Positions 37,043 to 44,639 of a stretch of DNA of 64,000 bases are shown one piece after another. The notes below the pieces were generated by a model. The model was not told where the DNA came from, did no database searches, and saw only the letters and a list, made by a program, of their open reading frames with translations. The position numbers were made by a program, and so were the translations under genes. The stretch spans positions 62,001-126,000 of the forward strand of contig JBCDDC010000011.1 in NCBI GenBank assembly GCA_039180675.1, in the 5' to 3' direction. This DNA is from Thermohalobaculum sp039180675 (lineage in GTDB: Bacteria; Pseudomonadota; Alphaproteobacteria; Rhodobacterales; Rhodobacteraceae). Position 1 is the stretch's first letter. The number at the start of each line of letters is the position of its first letter.

Positions 37043-37204
37043 ATGCGCACGTTTAAGACTCATGTTTATGCGATGATGGGTGCCGTCGCAGTTCTGATTG
37101 CTTATCAGTCGCTGGATCAGCGGCCGGTGCAACCGCAAAATAAGATGGTCGCGGTTGAAGCTCCGGTCACGAACCTTGCCAGCGTCGAGATAGTTTCCGA
37201 GTAA
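37043..37204 (+). CDS. Small single-pass membrane protein (53 aa)
   Basis: A 53-residue reading frame with a strong ribosome site (GGAGGGTGGGGG directly before the ATG). It encodes a short basic start (MRTFKTHVY), one hydrophobic segment (AMMGAVAVLIAYQSL) and a hydrophilic tail of about 27 residues ending EIVSE. It lies upstream of, and divergent from, the SDR gene. A 7-bp stem hairpin (37231-37261) follows. No homolog is recognised. It could be a small membrane regulator or a chance frame; the ribosome site favours real expression. Confidence 0.55.
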   Translation: MRTFKTHVYAMMGAVAVLIAYQSLDQRPVQPQNKMVAVEAPVTNLASVEIVSE

Positions 37205-37230
37205 GTTCCGCATACTTCCGGCAAACGCCA

Positions 37231-37261
37231 CCGGCTCCCGCTTTAAGCGCCAGTGAGCCGG
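37231..37261 (+). terminator. Hairpin after the 53-residue ORF
   Basis: Stem CCGGCTC/GAGCCGG with an inner GCTT/AAGC stem, 27 bases after the small ORF stop. No T run follows, so it is a weak terminator candidate. Confidence 0.35.
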
Positions 37262-37364
37262 GGCGGCCGGGTCCAGTCAAATCAAAGGTCTGAAGTGCCT
37301 ACGCTCACAAGGCCACCAAGCCCTGCTGTACCAGGGCGCAGTTTTGCGGCGCGTTCTTGCGGTT

Positions 37365-37418
37365 GATTTGGCGGTCTCGCCACCGATCGGCCCGGTCCGG
37401 TTGAGACCGTTCCAAATC
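37365..37418 (-). terminator. Stem-loop at the end of the twin-peptide genes
   Basis: GATTTGG pairs with CCAAATC and GGTCTC with GAGACC across a 24-base loop. The structure starts at the stop codon of the second peptide gene. It probably ends or stabilises the peptide mRNA. The pairing is seen directly; the role is inferred. Confidence 0.5.
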
Positions 37419-37617
37419 AGATATTCGGTGAGCCGCCGGCTGAGCTTGAGAACGCCTCTGGCCCGTCCGCGTTGGCAGTCTTGCCCAACCGTGCCGTGAA
37501 GCGGATCGGCGCCTGACGGCGATGCCCCGAGGCCGCGCCGGCCTGTGCAGCGTCCAAGTCATCTTCGCTGAGCATCTCTGGTGTTCTCTGACCGGTCATC
37601 GTCGTGTCCTCAGACAT
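37417..37617 (-). CDS. Leader-like peptide 2 (RiPP-precursor-like)
   Basis: A 66-residue peptide clearly related to its upstream neighbour at 37610-37795. The N-terminal half carries an acidic motif PEMLSEDDLDAAQAGA, reminiscent of double-glycine type leaders (LxxxxLDxxxGG). The basic middle contains APIRFTARLGKTANA, and the end is FSSSAGGSPNI. There is no cysteine. The ATG at 37617 lies within the last codons of the first peptide gene (AATGTCTGA overlap), so translation is coupled. A strong stem-loop begins at its stop. No modification enzyme or peptidase-transporter is seen in this window. It could be a bacteriocin-like or signalling peptide, or simply a small disordered protein. Confidence 0.62.
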   Translation of the reverse strand: MSEDTTMTGQRTPEMLSEDDLDAAQAGAASGHRRQAPIRFTARLGKTANADGPEAFSSSAGGSPNI

Positions 37618-37795
37618 TGGGCGACCCGCCGGCAGTGCTCGCAAACCGCGCTGCGCCTTCGTCCACTCCAGAGCCAGTTTTCCCCTTGCGCACCTTCCTG
37701 CCCCAGCCCCCTGCCGGGGTCTGGAAAATGGCCCCACCCTGCGGCGTATCGAGGTCACCATCTGTGAGCGTCTCAGGCTCTTTGGGATCATTCAT
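37610..37795 (-). CDS. Leader-like peptide 1 (RiPP-precursor-like)
   Basis: A 61-residue peptide with a good ribosome site (GGAGGAG six bases before the ATG at 37795). The leader-like part is PETLTDGDLDTPQGGA, with a GG that could be a cleavage site. The core candidate is Gly/Lys/Arg-rich (AGGWGRKVRKGKTGSG) and ends FASTAGGSPNV. Aligned with the 66-residue peptide downstream, PE-L---DLD--Q-GA, GKT, F-S-AGGSPN are shared. It begins 86 bases after the carnitine dehydrogenase fusion on the same strand. Function unknown; it might be processed and exported. Confidence 0.65.
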   Translation of the reverse strand: MNDPKEPETLTDGDLDTPQGGAIFQTPAGGWGRKVRKGKTGSGVDEGAARFASTAGGSPNV

Positions 37796-37881
37796 CGCAC
37801 TCTCCTCCGTCGGTTACCCGTTGGATAGGCGATATCGGTCTCTATCGCTGTGCCATTCGTCACAGTCCCGACACGGCGCGC

Positions 37882-39351
37882 CTACGCCTTCTGACCGACC
37901 GCGCGCCCGGCACCATCCGGCTGGGGCAGACGGACATGGAGCGCCGCGATCTCCTCCAACTTAGCCGCCACATGCTCCACCGGCAGGCAGGTCGCGCGAG
38001 TGTTGAGATCCACATGCAGCAGCATGTGCTCCCCGGTCGCCAGCAACCGCCCGTCGCCATGGTGGAGTCGGTGGAAGAGATGCATCTTCTTCCCCGCACC
38101 TCCAAGCACCTGCGTCTCCACATAAATCGGCTCCAGCGCCGCAACCTCGTCGAGATGCCGGATATGCGTCTCCACCGTGAAATAGCTGAGCCCGCCCGCG
38201 ATATACGCCGCATCCGCCCCGATGATCCGCATGAAGGCATCCGTTGCATCGGCGAAACACTGCAGATACCGCGCCTCGTTCATGTGATTGTTGTAGTCGG
38301 TCCAGTCCGGCGGCACGAGGCGCTCGACCGTGCGGATCGGCTGGTTCAGATCCTCCGCCGGTTTCACAGCCCCCTGATCGAACAGCGATTTCTCATAGGC
38401 CGCCAGCGTCTTGCCCGCGCCCCAGTCATTCACCTTCAGCGCCTGCATGATGGCGATAAGGTTGTCGTCGCGGATCGCCTCCAGCTCCCGCGGGCCCAGA
38501 TTGCCCGCCTGCGCGTCGCACTGATCGCCGACCATCTCGACGAAGTCGTCGGTCAACTCCGGCACATCCATCAGCTTGGTCCAGGGCCATTTCAGGCATG
38601 GCCCGAACATCGCCAGCATGCCCCGCATCCCCGCCTCGCCACCCGCGAGATGGAAGGTCTGCATCGTCCCCATCTGCGCCCATCTGAGCCCCGGGCCGAA
38701 CCGGATCGCGGCGTCCAGTTCCTCTGCCGTCGCGACCTTGTCCTTCAACAGCCACAGCGCCTCTCGCCACAGCGCCTCCTGCAGCCGGTCCGAGAGGAAG
38801 CCCTCGATCTCCACCCGGCAATGCAGCGGATGCATCCCGATCGAGGCGTAAAAGTCCTTGCCCCATTCGATGTGCCGGGAGTCGGTCTTGCTCCCCGCCA
38901 CGAGCTCGACCAGTGGCAGCAGGTAGACCGGGTTGAACGGGTGCGCGACGATCAGGCGTTCCGGATGCGCCATCTCCGCCTGCAACTCGGTCGGCATGAT
39001 GCCGGAGGTGGACGACGCGATGACCCCATCCGTGTTCACCGCCTCCACCTCTGCATAAACCCTGCGCTTGATGTCGGTGCGCTCCGGCACCGCCTCGACG
39101 ATCAGGTCTGCCCCTTCGGCGGCCTCGGCCACGGTCGCCGCTATCGCCCAATCGGCCTTCTTGGGCCGCGGCGCCATGGTCAGCTTGGCATAAGCCCGTT
39201 CGGCATTCTCAAGCACGGCGCCCAGCTTGCGCTCAGCCTCCGGATCCGGGTCGAATACCCGGCATTCCACCCCGTTTTCGATCAACCGGGCCAGCCAGCC
39301 CCCGCCGATCACGCCTCCGCCTAGGATTGCCGCACGTCTCACATCACGCAT
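37882..39351 (-). CDS. L-carnitine dehydrogenase-thioesterase fusion
   Basis: A 489-residue two-domain protein. Residues 1-320 form a 3-hydroxyacyl-CoA-dehydrogenase-like enzyme with the NAD loop AAILGGGVIGGGWLAR, IVEAVPER, SSTSGIMPTEL and VAHPFNPVYLLPLVELVAG. Residues about 345-470 form a 4HBT hot-dog thioesterase (DWTDYNNHMNEARYLQCFADA). Such fusions oxidise L-carnitine to 3-dehydrocarnitine and then hydrolyse betainyl-CoA made by the dehydrocarnitine cleavage enzyme, giving glycine betaine. The BKACE gene for that middle step lies about 1.8 kb upstream on the same strand. The pathway role rests on family knowledge and context. Confidence 0.88.
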   Translation of the reverse strand: MRDVRRAAILGGGVIGGGWLARLIENGVECRVFDPDPEAERKLGAVLENAERAYAKLTMAPRPKKADWAIAATVAEAAEGADLIVEAVPERTDIKRRVYAEVEAVNTDGVIASSTSGIMPTELQAEMAHPERLIVAHPFNPVYLLPLVELVAGSKTDSRHIEWGKDFYASIGMHPLHCRVEIEGFLSDRLQEALWREALWLLKDKVATAEELDAAIRFGPGLRWAQMGTMQTFHLAGGEAGMRGMLAMFGPCLKWPWTKLMDVPELTDDFVEMVGDQCDAQAGNLGPRELEAIRDDNLIAIMQALKVNDWGAGKTLAAYEKSLFDQGAVKPAEDLNQPIRTVERLVPPDWTDYNNHMNEARYLQCFADATDAFMRIIGADAAYIAGGLSYFTVETHIRHLDEVAALEPIYVETQVLGGAGKKMHLFHRLHHGDGRLLATGEHMLLHVDLNTRATCLPVEHVAAKLEEIAALHVRLPQPDGAGRAVGQKA

Positions 39352-39363
39352 TCGAGCGTCCTT

Positions 39364-39732
39364 TCAGTATAGCAACTGGGCAAAGGCGACCCAGAGCACG
39401 AGCCCCACCCCAAAGTAGATGGCCGCAACCGGCAACAAGACTCTCGGCATCCGCGCCCAGAGCCAGCCGCGCGCGCGGCCTGCGATGCGAAACGCCGCTA
39501 CCCCGGCGCTGCCCGCTGCTGCGGCTCCGCCCATCATCACACTCAGAAGACAGCCGAGCTGGCGCCATGGGTCGGCACCATCCTGATAAACCGAGGGCCA
39601 GTGGATGCAGAGGAAGAAGCTGGCAAGCAGCAGCAGGATAGCGCCGCACCCCGCTGCGATCAGCATCCGCCAGCTCGACGGGAAGACCGGCAGGAGGATC
39701 GCGGCAAAGAGGGGGATGTAGGAGACTGGCAT
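39364..39732 (-). CDS. Small integral membrane protein
   Basis: A 122-residue protein with about four hydrophobic segments (for example AAGCGAILLLLASFFLCI, SVMMGGAAAAGSAGVAAF and VLLPVAAIYFGVGLVLWVAF). No family is recognised. It ends 12 bases before the carnitine dehydrogenase fusion on the same strand, so the two may share a message. The ATG at 39732 is preferred; an in-frame GTG at 39753 is possible. A transport or anchoring role cannot be inferred from sequence. Confidence 0.66.
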   Translation of the reverse strand: MPVSYIPLFAAILLPVFPSSWRMLIAAGCGAILLLLASFFLCIHWPSVYQDGADPWRQLGCLLSVMMGGAAAAGSAGVAAFRIAGRARGWLWARMPRVLLPVAAIYFGVGLVLWVAFAQLLY

Positions 39733-39868
39733 CACCCGGTCCCGCCCGGACACGCTTGGCCCGGATTCAAGGGCGCAGCGCGCGGAGCCGCGCCCTCCGT
39801 CCCCCTGAAGGGCGCATTGGCAGCGCTGTCACCTGCTCGGAGGCCCGCCAGGCTTGCCGGGATAAATG

Positions 39869-39898
39869 GGGCGGGCCGAACATCCGATGTGCCCGCCC
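39869..39898 (-). terminator. Hairpin downstream of the lipocalin gene
   Basis: Stem GGGCGGGC/GCCCGCCC with an inner CAT/ATG pair, about 45 bases after the lipocalin stop on the minus strand. No T run follows. The surrounding 39733-39942 stretch holds no gene. Confidence 0.35.
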
Positions 39899-39942
39899 AA
39901 GGGAGGGCGCGGCCCTCGATCTGCCTGAAGCGGCCACGTTGC

Positions 39943-40488
39943 TCACAGCGGCGCCTGCGGCGTCAGGTAGAGCTGGGTCGTGTCATAGCCATTCTTCTGG
40001 AACACCGCATAGGCGGCCTGAAGCTGTTCGTCGGTCAATTCCGGCTCCCGAGCGAGGATCCAGCCGTATTCTCCGCTTGGCGCCCCGATCACGGCGACGG
40101 AGTAATCCTCGGTCACGCTCAGGATCCAGTAATCCCCAACCGCGAAGGGCAGCCACCAGACAAACCCGACCTCCAGCTTGTCATTCTCGGGGCTCGCCGC
40201 CGTCGCCCGGCCTTCGGCCACATCCACGGGCCCGTCCAGCGCACCTTCCCGGCAGGTGTTCTCGACCCTGATCGAGCCGTCCTCGTTGAGCGAATACTCC
40301 GCCGTGACCCCGACGCAGCCTTCCTCGAACCGGTTCGGATAACGGGCGATCTCGTACCAGAGACCCTGGTAGCGGGCCAGATCCACCTGCCCGTGCGTCT
40401 CCAGCGGCGCGTCGGTGACGCGGTAGGTCTGCTCGCTGCCGCATGCGGCGAGAAACGGCAGCAACAGAATGGCGCGGTTGATCATCAT
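39943..40488 (-). CDS. Outer-membrane lipocalin lipoprotein (Blc-like)
   Basis: A 181-residue lipocalin. The N-terminus is a lipoprotein signal peptide ending in the lipobox LAAC (LLLPFLAACGS), so the mature protein is anchored by an N-terminal cysteine. The lipocalin motif GLWYEIARYPNRFEEGC and the following VTAEYSLNEDGSIRVENTC match bacterial Blc-type proteins, which bind lipids or lysophospholipids in stress. The ATG at 40488 has GGAG at good spacing and overlaps the stop of the membrane protein gene (ATGA); an ATG three bases further in is also possible. Confidence 0.88.
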   Translation of the reverse strand: MMINRAILLLPFLAACGSEQTYRVTDAPLETHGQVDLARYQGLWYEIARYPNRFEEGCVGVTAEYSLNEDGSIRVENTCREGALDGPVDVAEGRATAASPENDKLEVGFVWWLPFAVGDYWILSVTEDYSVAVIGAPSGEYGWILAREPELTDEQLQAAYAVFQKNGYDTTQLYLTPQAPL

Positions 40489-40934
40489 GCAAGGTGCTCC
40501 GCCCAAACAATCATACCTATCTCGTTGGTTTCTGGGATGCAGACCATGAACAGCGCAATCCCAACAGCTTCAATCCAGAACGATTTTGGTCTCGTTTGCC
40601 CGTAGCGTTCAGCATGGAGACTGACCAGCCTGAGCAGAATTCCGAAGACCAAAGCTGCAAAGCAAATGTGAAAAGGTGCAACTGAGATGAACGTCAATGG
40701 AATGAGCAGCACCATGATCCAAACGAGGATCGTTATCGAACACCCTGTGTCATTTTTGATGTCCTCGGCGCATTCAGGATGAAACAGAAATGGCACTTGG
40801 AAGATAAAGAATGGAAGCATGAAGATCAGGATTCCGAGTAACCAGTTCCGAGCGGTTTTAGCTCTCTTGATCAGCGACGGCAGCATCATGATGCCGATAC
40901 TGATCAGCTTAAATCCGATCGCACCTAAATCCAT
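40485..40934 (-). CDS. Hypothetical four-helix membrane protein, low GC
   Basis: A 149-residue protein with about four membrane segments (for example LLGILIFMLPFFIFQVPFLF, ILVWIMVLLIPLTFISVA and HICFAALVFGILLRLV). No family is recognised. Base composition is visibly lower in GC than the flanking genes, suggesting recent acquisition. Its stop overlaps the lipocalin start. It lies between the lipocalin and the broken BKACE gene, with a gene-free stretch of about 190 bases upstream. Confidence 0.65.
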   Translation of the reverse strand: MDLGAIGFKLISIGIMMLPSLIKRAKTARNWLLGILIFMLPFFIFQVPFLFHPECAEDIKNDTGCSITILVWIMVLLIPLTFISVAPFHICFAALVFGILLRLVSLHAERYGQTRPKSFWIEAVGIALFMVCIPETNEIGMIVWAEHLA

Positions 40935-41121
40935 TCCCGGTCGACCTCTGCCGCACGGATCCTTCCGCGTGAAGGAGCGATACGGGAGCTGATCCTGAAG
41001 TTACTGTTTGGAGAGACCGAGCTCATCACCACTTTCAACATGCCAGTCCTTACCACTCCTGTTGCACCCCTAAAGCACCACCAAAGGATCCGACTTCCGA
41101 TTTTGCAAAGTCAGGGACCGG

Positions 41122-42037
41122 TCATGCAGCGACTGGGGCGCGTTTCTCGATGCCCAGTTTGGCGCGGACCTCCTCTGGCCCGATCACGCGGGCGCCCATG
41201 TTCTCGATGATGTCGACGGCTTTCTCGACCAGCTGGTAGTTCTTCGCCAGAACGCCCTTGGAGAGGTAGAGGTTGTCCTCCAGCCCCACGCGGACATTGC
41301 CGCCGGCTAGCACGGCGGCGGCCACGTAGGGCATCTCGTTGCGGCCGATGGAGAAGGCACTGAACGTCCAGTCGCTCGGCACGTTGTTCACCATGGCCAT
41401 GAAGGTGTTCATATCGTCTGGTGCGCCCCAGGGAATGCCCATGCAGAGCTGGACCAGGACGGGGCTCGGGATGATGCCGCGCTCGACCAGGTTTTTCGCG
41501 AGCCATAGATGGCCGGTGTCGAAGGCCTCGATCTCAATGCGCACGCCGCTCTCGACCATCATCCGGGCGCACTCTTCCAGCATTCCCGGGGTGTTGGCCA
41601 TGATGTAGTCGGCCTCGGCGAAGTTCATCGTGCCGCAGTCGAGCGTGCAGATCTCCGGCCGGCACTCGACCACGTGGCTCACCCGCGCGGCGGCCGAGAT
41701 CATGTCGGTGCTGTTGGCCAACGGCAGGGGTGCTGAGGGCGGGCCGACTATGATGTCTCCGCCCATGCCCGCGGTGAGGTTCAGCACGCAATCGGTGTCG
41801 CTGTCGCGCACCCGCTCGGTCACCTCGCGATAGAGCTTCGGATCGCGCGCGGGCCTGCCCGTCTCCGGGTCGCGCACATGGCAGTGGACGATGGCGGCCC
41901 CCCGCCTTGGCCGCCTCGATGGCGGAGGTGGCGATTTGTTCCGGCGAGCGGGGCACATGCTCGGACTTATCCTGCGTGCCCCCCGATCCGGTGACGGCGC
42001 AGGTGATGAAAACCTCACGGTTCATGGCGAGCGGCAT
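41122..42037 (-). pseudogene. BKACE family dehydrocarnitine cleavage enzyme, frameshifted
   Basis: A gene for a beta-keto acid cleavage enzyme (BKACE, DUF849), split by one frameshift. From the ATG at 42037 (MPLAMNREVF, with GGGAG upstream) the frame reads ITCAVTGSGG and SPEQIATSAIEAAKAGG. The family sequence then continues in another frame with AAIVHCHVRDPETGRP (zinc ligands HxH), CVLNLTAGMGGD, DCGTMNFAEADYI and LEDNLYLSKGVLAKN to the stop at 41122. Removing one C from the six-C run at 41898-41903 restores a single 304-residue protein of family length. Next to a carnitine dehydrogenase, the expected role is 3-dehydrocarnitine plus acetyl-CoA to betainyl-CoA plus acetoacetate. It may be a true pseudogene or a homopolymer sequencing error. 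Confidence 0.85.
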
Positions 42038-42270
42038 GGCGATTCTCCCAGATAATCTGCACTCTATCGCCGCCGATGCCACGCGGCACGTGCTTTACGC
42101 AACAAGACAATTCCCACGCAGAACCGGGAGATGTACGTCCAGCACCAACTGCGTCGCGCTAAGTTCTCCACCGCTCCGCGCTGACAACCTCGGCGAAGCC
42201 AGCCACCGAGAGGGCAATCAAAGCTGGGGCTGCCCTTGCCGATCAGGATGATTCGCTTAGCTTGCAGCCC

Positions 42271-42822
42271 ATGAACGAGACCGACACGGCCCCGAAGGCG
42301 GGCGAGGCCGAACTCTACAAACTCTTCGAAGAGCACGGCATCGCCTGGACCCATCACACCCATCCGCCGCTTCACACGGTGGAGGAGAGCCAGGCGTTGC
42401 GGGGCGATCTGCCGGGCGTGCATGTGAAGAACATGTTTCTGAAGGACAAGAAGGGTCAGCTCTGGCTCGTTACCTGTCTTGAGCATCGCAAGATCCGGAT
42501 CCGCGACCTGGAGAAACAGATAGGTGCGCCGAAAGCCAGCTTTGGGAAACCAGATCTGTTGTGGGAGGCGCTTGGCATTCGGCCAGGCGCGGTCTCGCCC
42601 TTCGGTGTGATCAACGATGCGGGACGTGCAGTGAAGGTGGTGCTCGACCAGCAGATGCTGGAGGCGGAGATCATCAACGCGCATCCGCTACACAACGAAG
42701 CGACGACCGGGATCTCTAGCGCCGATCTGTTGAAGGTCTTCGCGATCACGGGCCATGCGCCGGCGATTGTCGATTTCGATGCGCTCGAGGCGCTGGAACG
42801 GGCCCGCGAGGAAGCTCGGTGA
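42271..42822 (+). CDS. Prolyl-tRNA deacylase (YbaK/ProX-type)
   Basis: A 183-residue stand-alone editing protein of the YbaK/ProXp (PrdX) family that hydrolyses mischarged Ala- or Cys-tRNA(Pro). Motifs are HHTHPPLHTVEES, GVHVKNMFLKDKKGQLWLV with the conserved KNMFL lysine, LGIRPGAVSPFGVIND, and NAHPLHNEATTGIS. The ATG at 42271 is preferred to the in-frame TTG at 42262. It starts a plus-strand series with the CnoX-like, Lon-substrate-domain and Trm112-like genes, with 59 bases to the next start. Confidence 0.9.
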   Translation: MNETDTAPKAGEAELYKLFEEHGIAWTHHTHPPLHTVEESQALRGDLPGVHVKNMFLKDKKGQLWLVTCLEHRKIRIRDLEKQIGAPKASFGKPDLLWEALGIRPGAVSPFGVINDAGRAVKVVLDQQMLEAEIINAHPLHNEATTGISSADLLKVFAITGHAPAIVDFDALEALERAREEAR

Positions 42823-42881
42823 TTGCGGCACCGGAAAGAACCCCGTAAGGGGGCGCCGGAGACCTGCTGCGGAGGAAACGA

Positions 42882-43781
42882 ATGATGGATCTGGGCGGAC
42901 AGACGAACACGGCTGACCTGATCAAGGATAGCACCGACGCGACCTTTGTGACCGACGTGATCGAAGCCTCGAAAGAGGTGCCGGTGATCGTTGATTTCTG
43001 GGCGCCCTGGTGCGGGCCCTGTAAGACCCTGACCCCGGTGCTGGAAGAGGCCGTTCGGAGCGCGAACGGCAAGGTGAAGCTGGTGAAGGTCAATGTCGAT
43101 GAGAACCAGATGATCGCGGGCCAGTTGCGCGTGCAGTCGATCCCCTCGGTCTTCGGCTTCGTCGATGGCCAGCCGGTGGATGCGTTTATGGGCGCCGTTC
43201 CGGCGTCCGAGGCCCAGGCCTTTATTAAGCGGTTGGTCGATCAATCAGGTGGTGGCGGACTGGACGAGGCGTTGGATACGGCGGAGCAGATGCTTGACGA
43301 GGGCCAGCTTGCCGATGCCACACAGGTCTTCGCCGCCATCATCCAGCAGGACCCTTCTCAGCCGCGTGCTTATGCGGGTCTCGCACGCGCGCAACTGATC
43401 GCCGAGGATCTGGAGAAAGCTAAGACCGTGCTGGAACAGGTCCCGGAAGATCTGACCGACGACCCGGCAATCGCGGCGATCCGTTCGGCAATAGAGTTGC
43501 AGGAACAGGCGGCGGGCGCGGGCGAAGAAGGTGAACTCCGCGCCAAGGTTGAGGCGAGCCCGGAGGATCATCAGCTCCGTTTCGACCTTGCGCTGGCGCT
43601 CATGGCCAAGGGCGACAATGAAGGGGCGGTCGAGCAACTGCTCGATCTTTTCCGCCGCGACCGCGAATGGAACGACGGCGCCGCCAAGGATCAGCTCTTC
43701 AAACTCTTCGAAAGCCTCGGGCCCAAGGATCCGCTGGCGCAGAGCGGCAGGCGCCGCCTGTCCTCGATGATCTTCGCGTAA
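42882..43781 (+). CDS. CnoX/YbbN-like thioredoxin-TPR protein
   Basis: A 299-residue chaperedoxin-type protein. The N-terminal thioredoxin domain (residues 10-115) has the active site WCGPC (C44, C47) and the cis-Pro loop VQSIPSVFGF. The C-terminal half (about 125-295) is a set of TPR-like helices (ADATQVFAAIIQQDPSQPRAYAGLARA). CnoX proteins protect substrates from oxidation and pass them to GroEL. Unlike E. coli CnoX, both cysteines of CxxC are present. GGAGG lies 6 bases before the ATG. Confidence 0.9.
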   Translation: MMDLGGQTNTADLIKDSTDATFVTDVIEASKEVPVIVDFWAPWCGPCKTLTPVLEEAVRSANGKVKLVKVNVDENQMIAGQLRVQSIPSVFGFVDGQPVDAFMGAVPASEAQAFIKRLVDQSGGGGLDEALDTAEQMLDEGQLADATQVFAAIIQQDPSQPRAYAGLARAQLIAEDLEKAKTVLEQVPEDLTDDPAIAAIRSAIELQEQAAGAGEEGELRAKVEASPEDHQLRFDLALALMAKGDNEGAVEQLLDLFRRDREWNDGAAKDQLFKLFESLGPKDPLAQSGRRRLSSMIFA

Positions 43782-43791
43782 AGGAGCCCTG

Positions 43792-44442
43792 ATGGCGCGC
43801 CGTTTCTCTCTCGCCGATCTGCCGGAAGTCATCCCGGTCTTTCCTCTGCCCGGGGCGCTTCTGCTGCCGAGAGGACGGTTGCCGCTGAACATCTTTGAGC
43901 CGCGCTATCTGGCGATGCTGGACGACACGCTGCGCTCGGACCACCGCCTGATCGGCATGGTCCAGCCGCTCGAGAGCTCTGAGAGCCCGCCGAAACTGCA
44001 TCAGATCGGCTGTGCGGGCCGGGTAACCTCGCTGTCCGAGACTGAGGATGGGCGGTATCTGATCGCGCTCTCGGGCGTCTGCCGCTTCCGCATCAAGTCG
44101 GAGCGGGACGGGTTTACGCCGTATCGGCGTGTCCGTGCCGAATGGGACGACTTTCATCAGGATCTGTCCGGGACCGAGGAGGACGAGGGTTTTGACCGTA
44201 AGGCCTTCTTCGACGTGCTCAAGCGGTACTTCGACACTTCAAGCCTGTCGTCCGACTGGGACAGCCTGGAGTCGGCAGACACCGAACTTCTGATCACCTC
44301 GCTTTCGATGATGTGCCCCTTCGAGGTGGAGGAGAAGCAGGCCCTGCTCGAAGCACCCAACCTCAAGGATCGGCGGGAAACCTTGGAGGCGCTGATGCGC
44401 TTCGCCATCGCCTCTGGCGGCGATCAGGGGCAGGTGCAGTGA
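43792..44442 (+). CDS. Lon substrate-binding domain protein
   Basis: A 216-residue protein made of the Lon N-terminal (LAN/PUA-like) substrate-binding domain without ATPase or protease parts. The family start LPEVIPVFPLPGALLLPRGRLPLNIFEPRYLAMLDD (read in parts) and the CAGRVTSLSETEDGRYLIALSG strand are clear, followed by a helical C-terminal domain. It probably binds unfolded or specific protein segments. It starts 10 bases after the CnoX-like gene, which suggests joint proteostasis work. Its stop overlaps the GTG of the next gene (GTGA). Confidence 0.88.
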   Translation: MARRFSLADLPEVIPVFPLPGALLLPRGRLPLNIFEPRYLAMLDDTLRSDHRLIGMVQPLESSESPPKLHQIGCAGRVTSLSETEDGRYLIALSGVCRFRIKSERDGFTPYRRVRAEWDDFHQDLSGTEEDEGFDRKAFFDVLKRYFDTSSLSSDWDSLESADTELLITSLSMMCPFEVEEKQALLEAPNLKDRRETLEALMRFAIASGGDQGQVQ

Positions 44443-44639
44443 GCGAGGACGCCGAAGAAAAGCCGGAGTGGCTAAGCGGCAAGCTGGTCGAGGTTCTCAC
44501 CTGCCCGGCCACGGGCGGGAAGCTGGAATATGACCGCGACAATGCGGAACTGATTTCGCGCCGCGCTAACCTGGCCTATCCCGTCCGCTCGGGCATCCCG
44601 ATCATGCTGATCGACGAGGCCCGGAAGCTCGACCACTAA
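44439..44639 (+). CDS. Trm112-like zinc-ribbon-type protein (UPF0434)
   Basis: A 66-residue protein of the Trm112/UPF0434 (YcaR) family: KLVEVLTCPATGGKLEYDRD, then ISRRANLAYPVRSGIPIMLIDEAR. Bacterial members are short and often lack the second cysteine pair, as here (only one Cys, in LTCPATGG). The GTG start at 44439 overlaps the previous stop; an upstream in-frame extension would run inside the Lon-domain gene. In eukaryotes and archaea Trm112 activates methyltransferases. Its 3' end overlaps, tail to tail, a methyltransferase gene by 38 bases. Confidence 0.85.
   Translation: MSEDAEEKPEWLSGKLVEVLTCPATGGKLEYDRDNAELISRRANLAYPVRSGIPIMLIDEARKLDH

Noticed and set aside
37417..37791. A 124-codon version of the second twin peptide starting at 37791
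   Set aside because: The extra N-terminal part is an out-of-frame reading of the first peptide gene; the ATG at 37617 gives a product that aligns from end to end with the first peptide.
37936..39324. A 462-codon plus-strand frame opposite the carnitine dehydrogenase fusion
   Set aside because: Antisense shadow of a clear two-domain enzyme.
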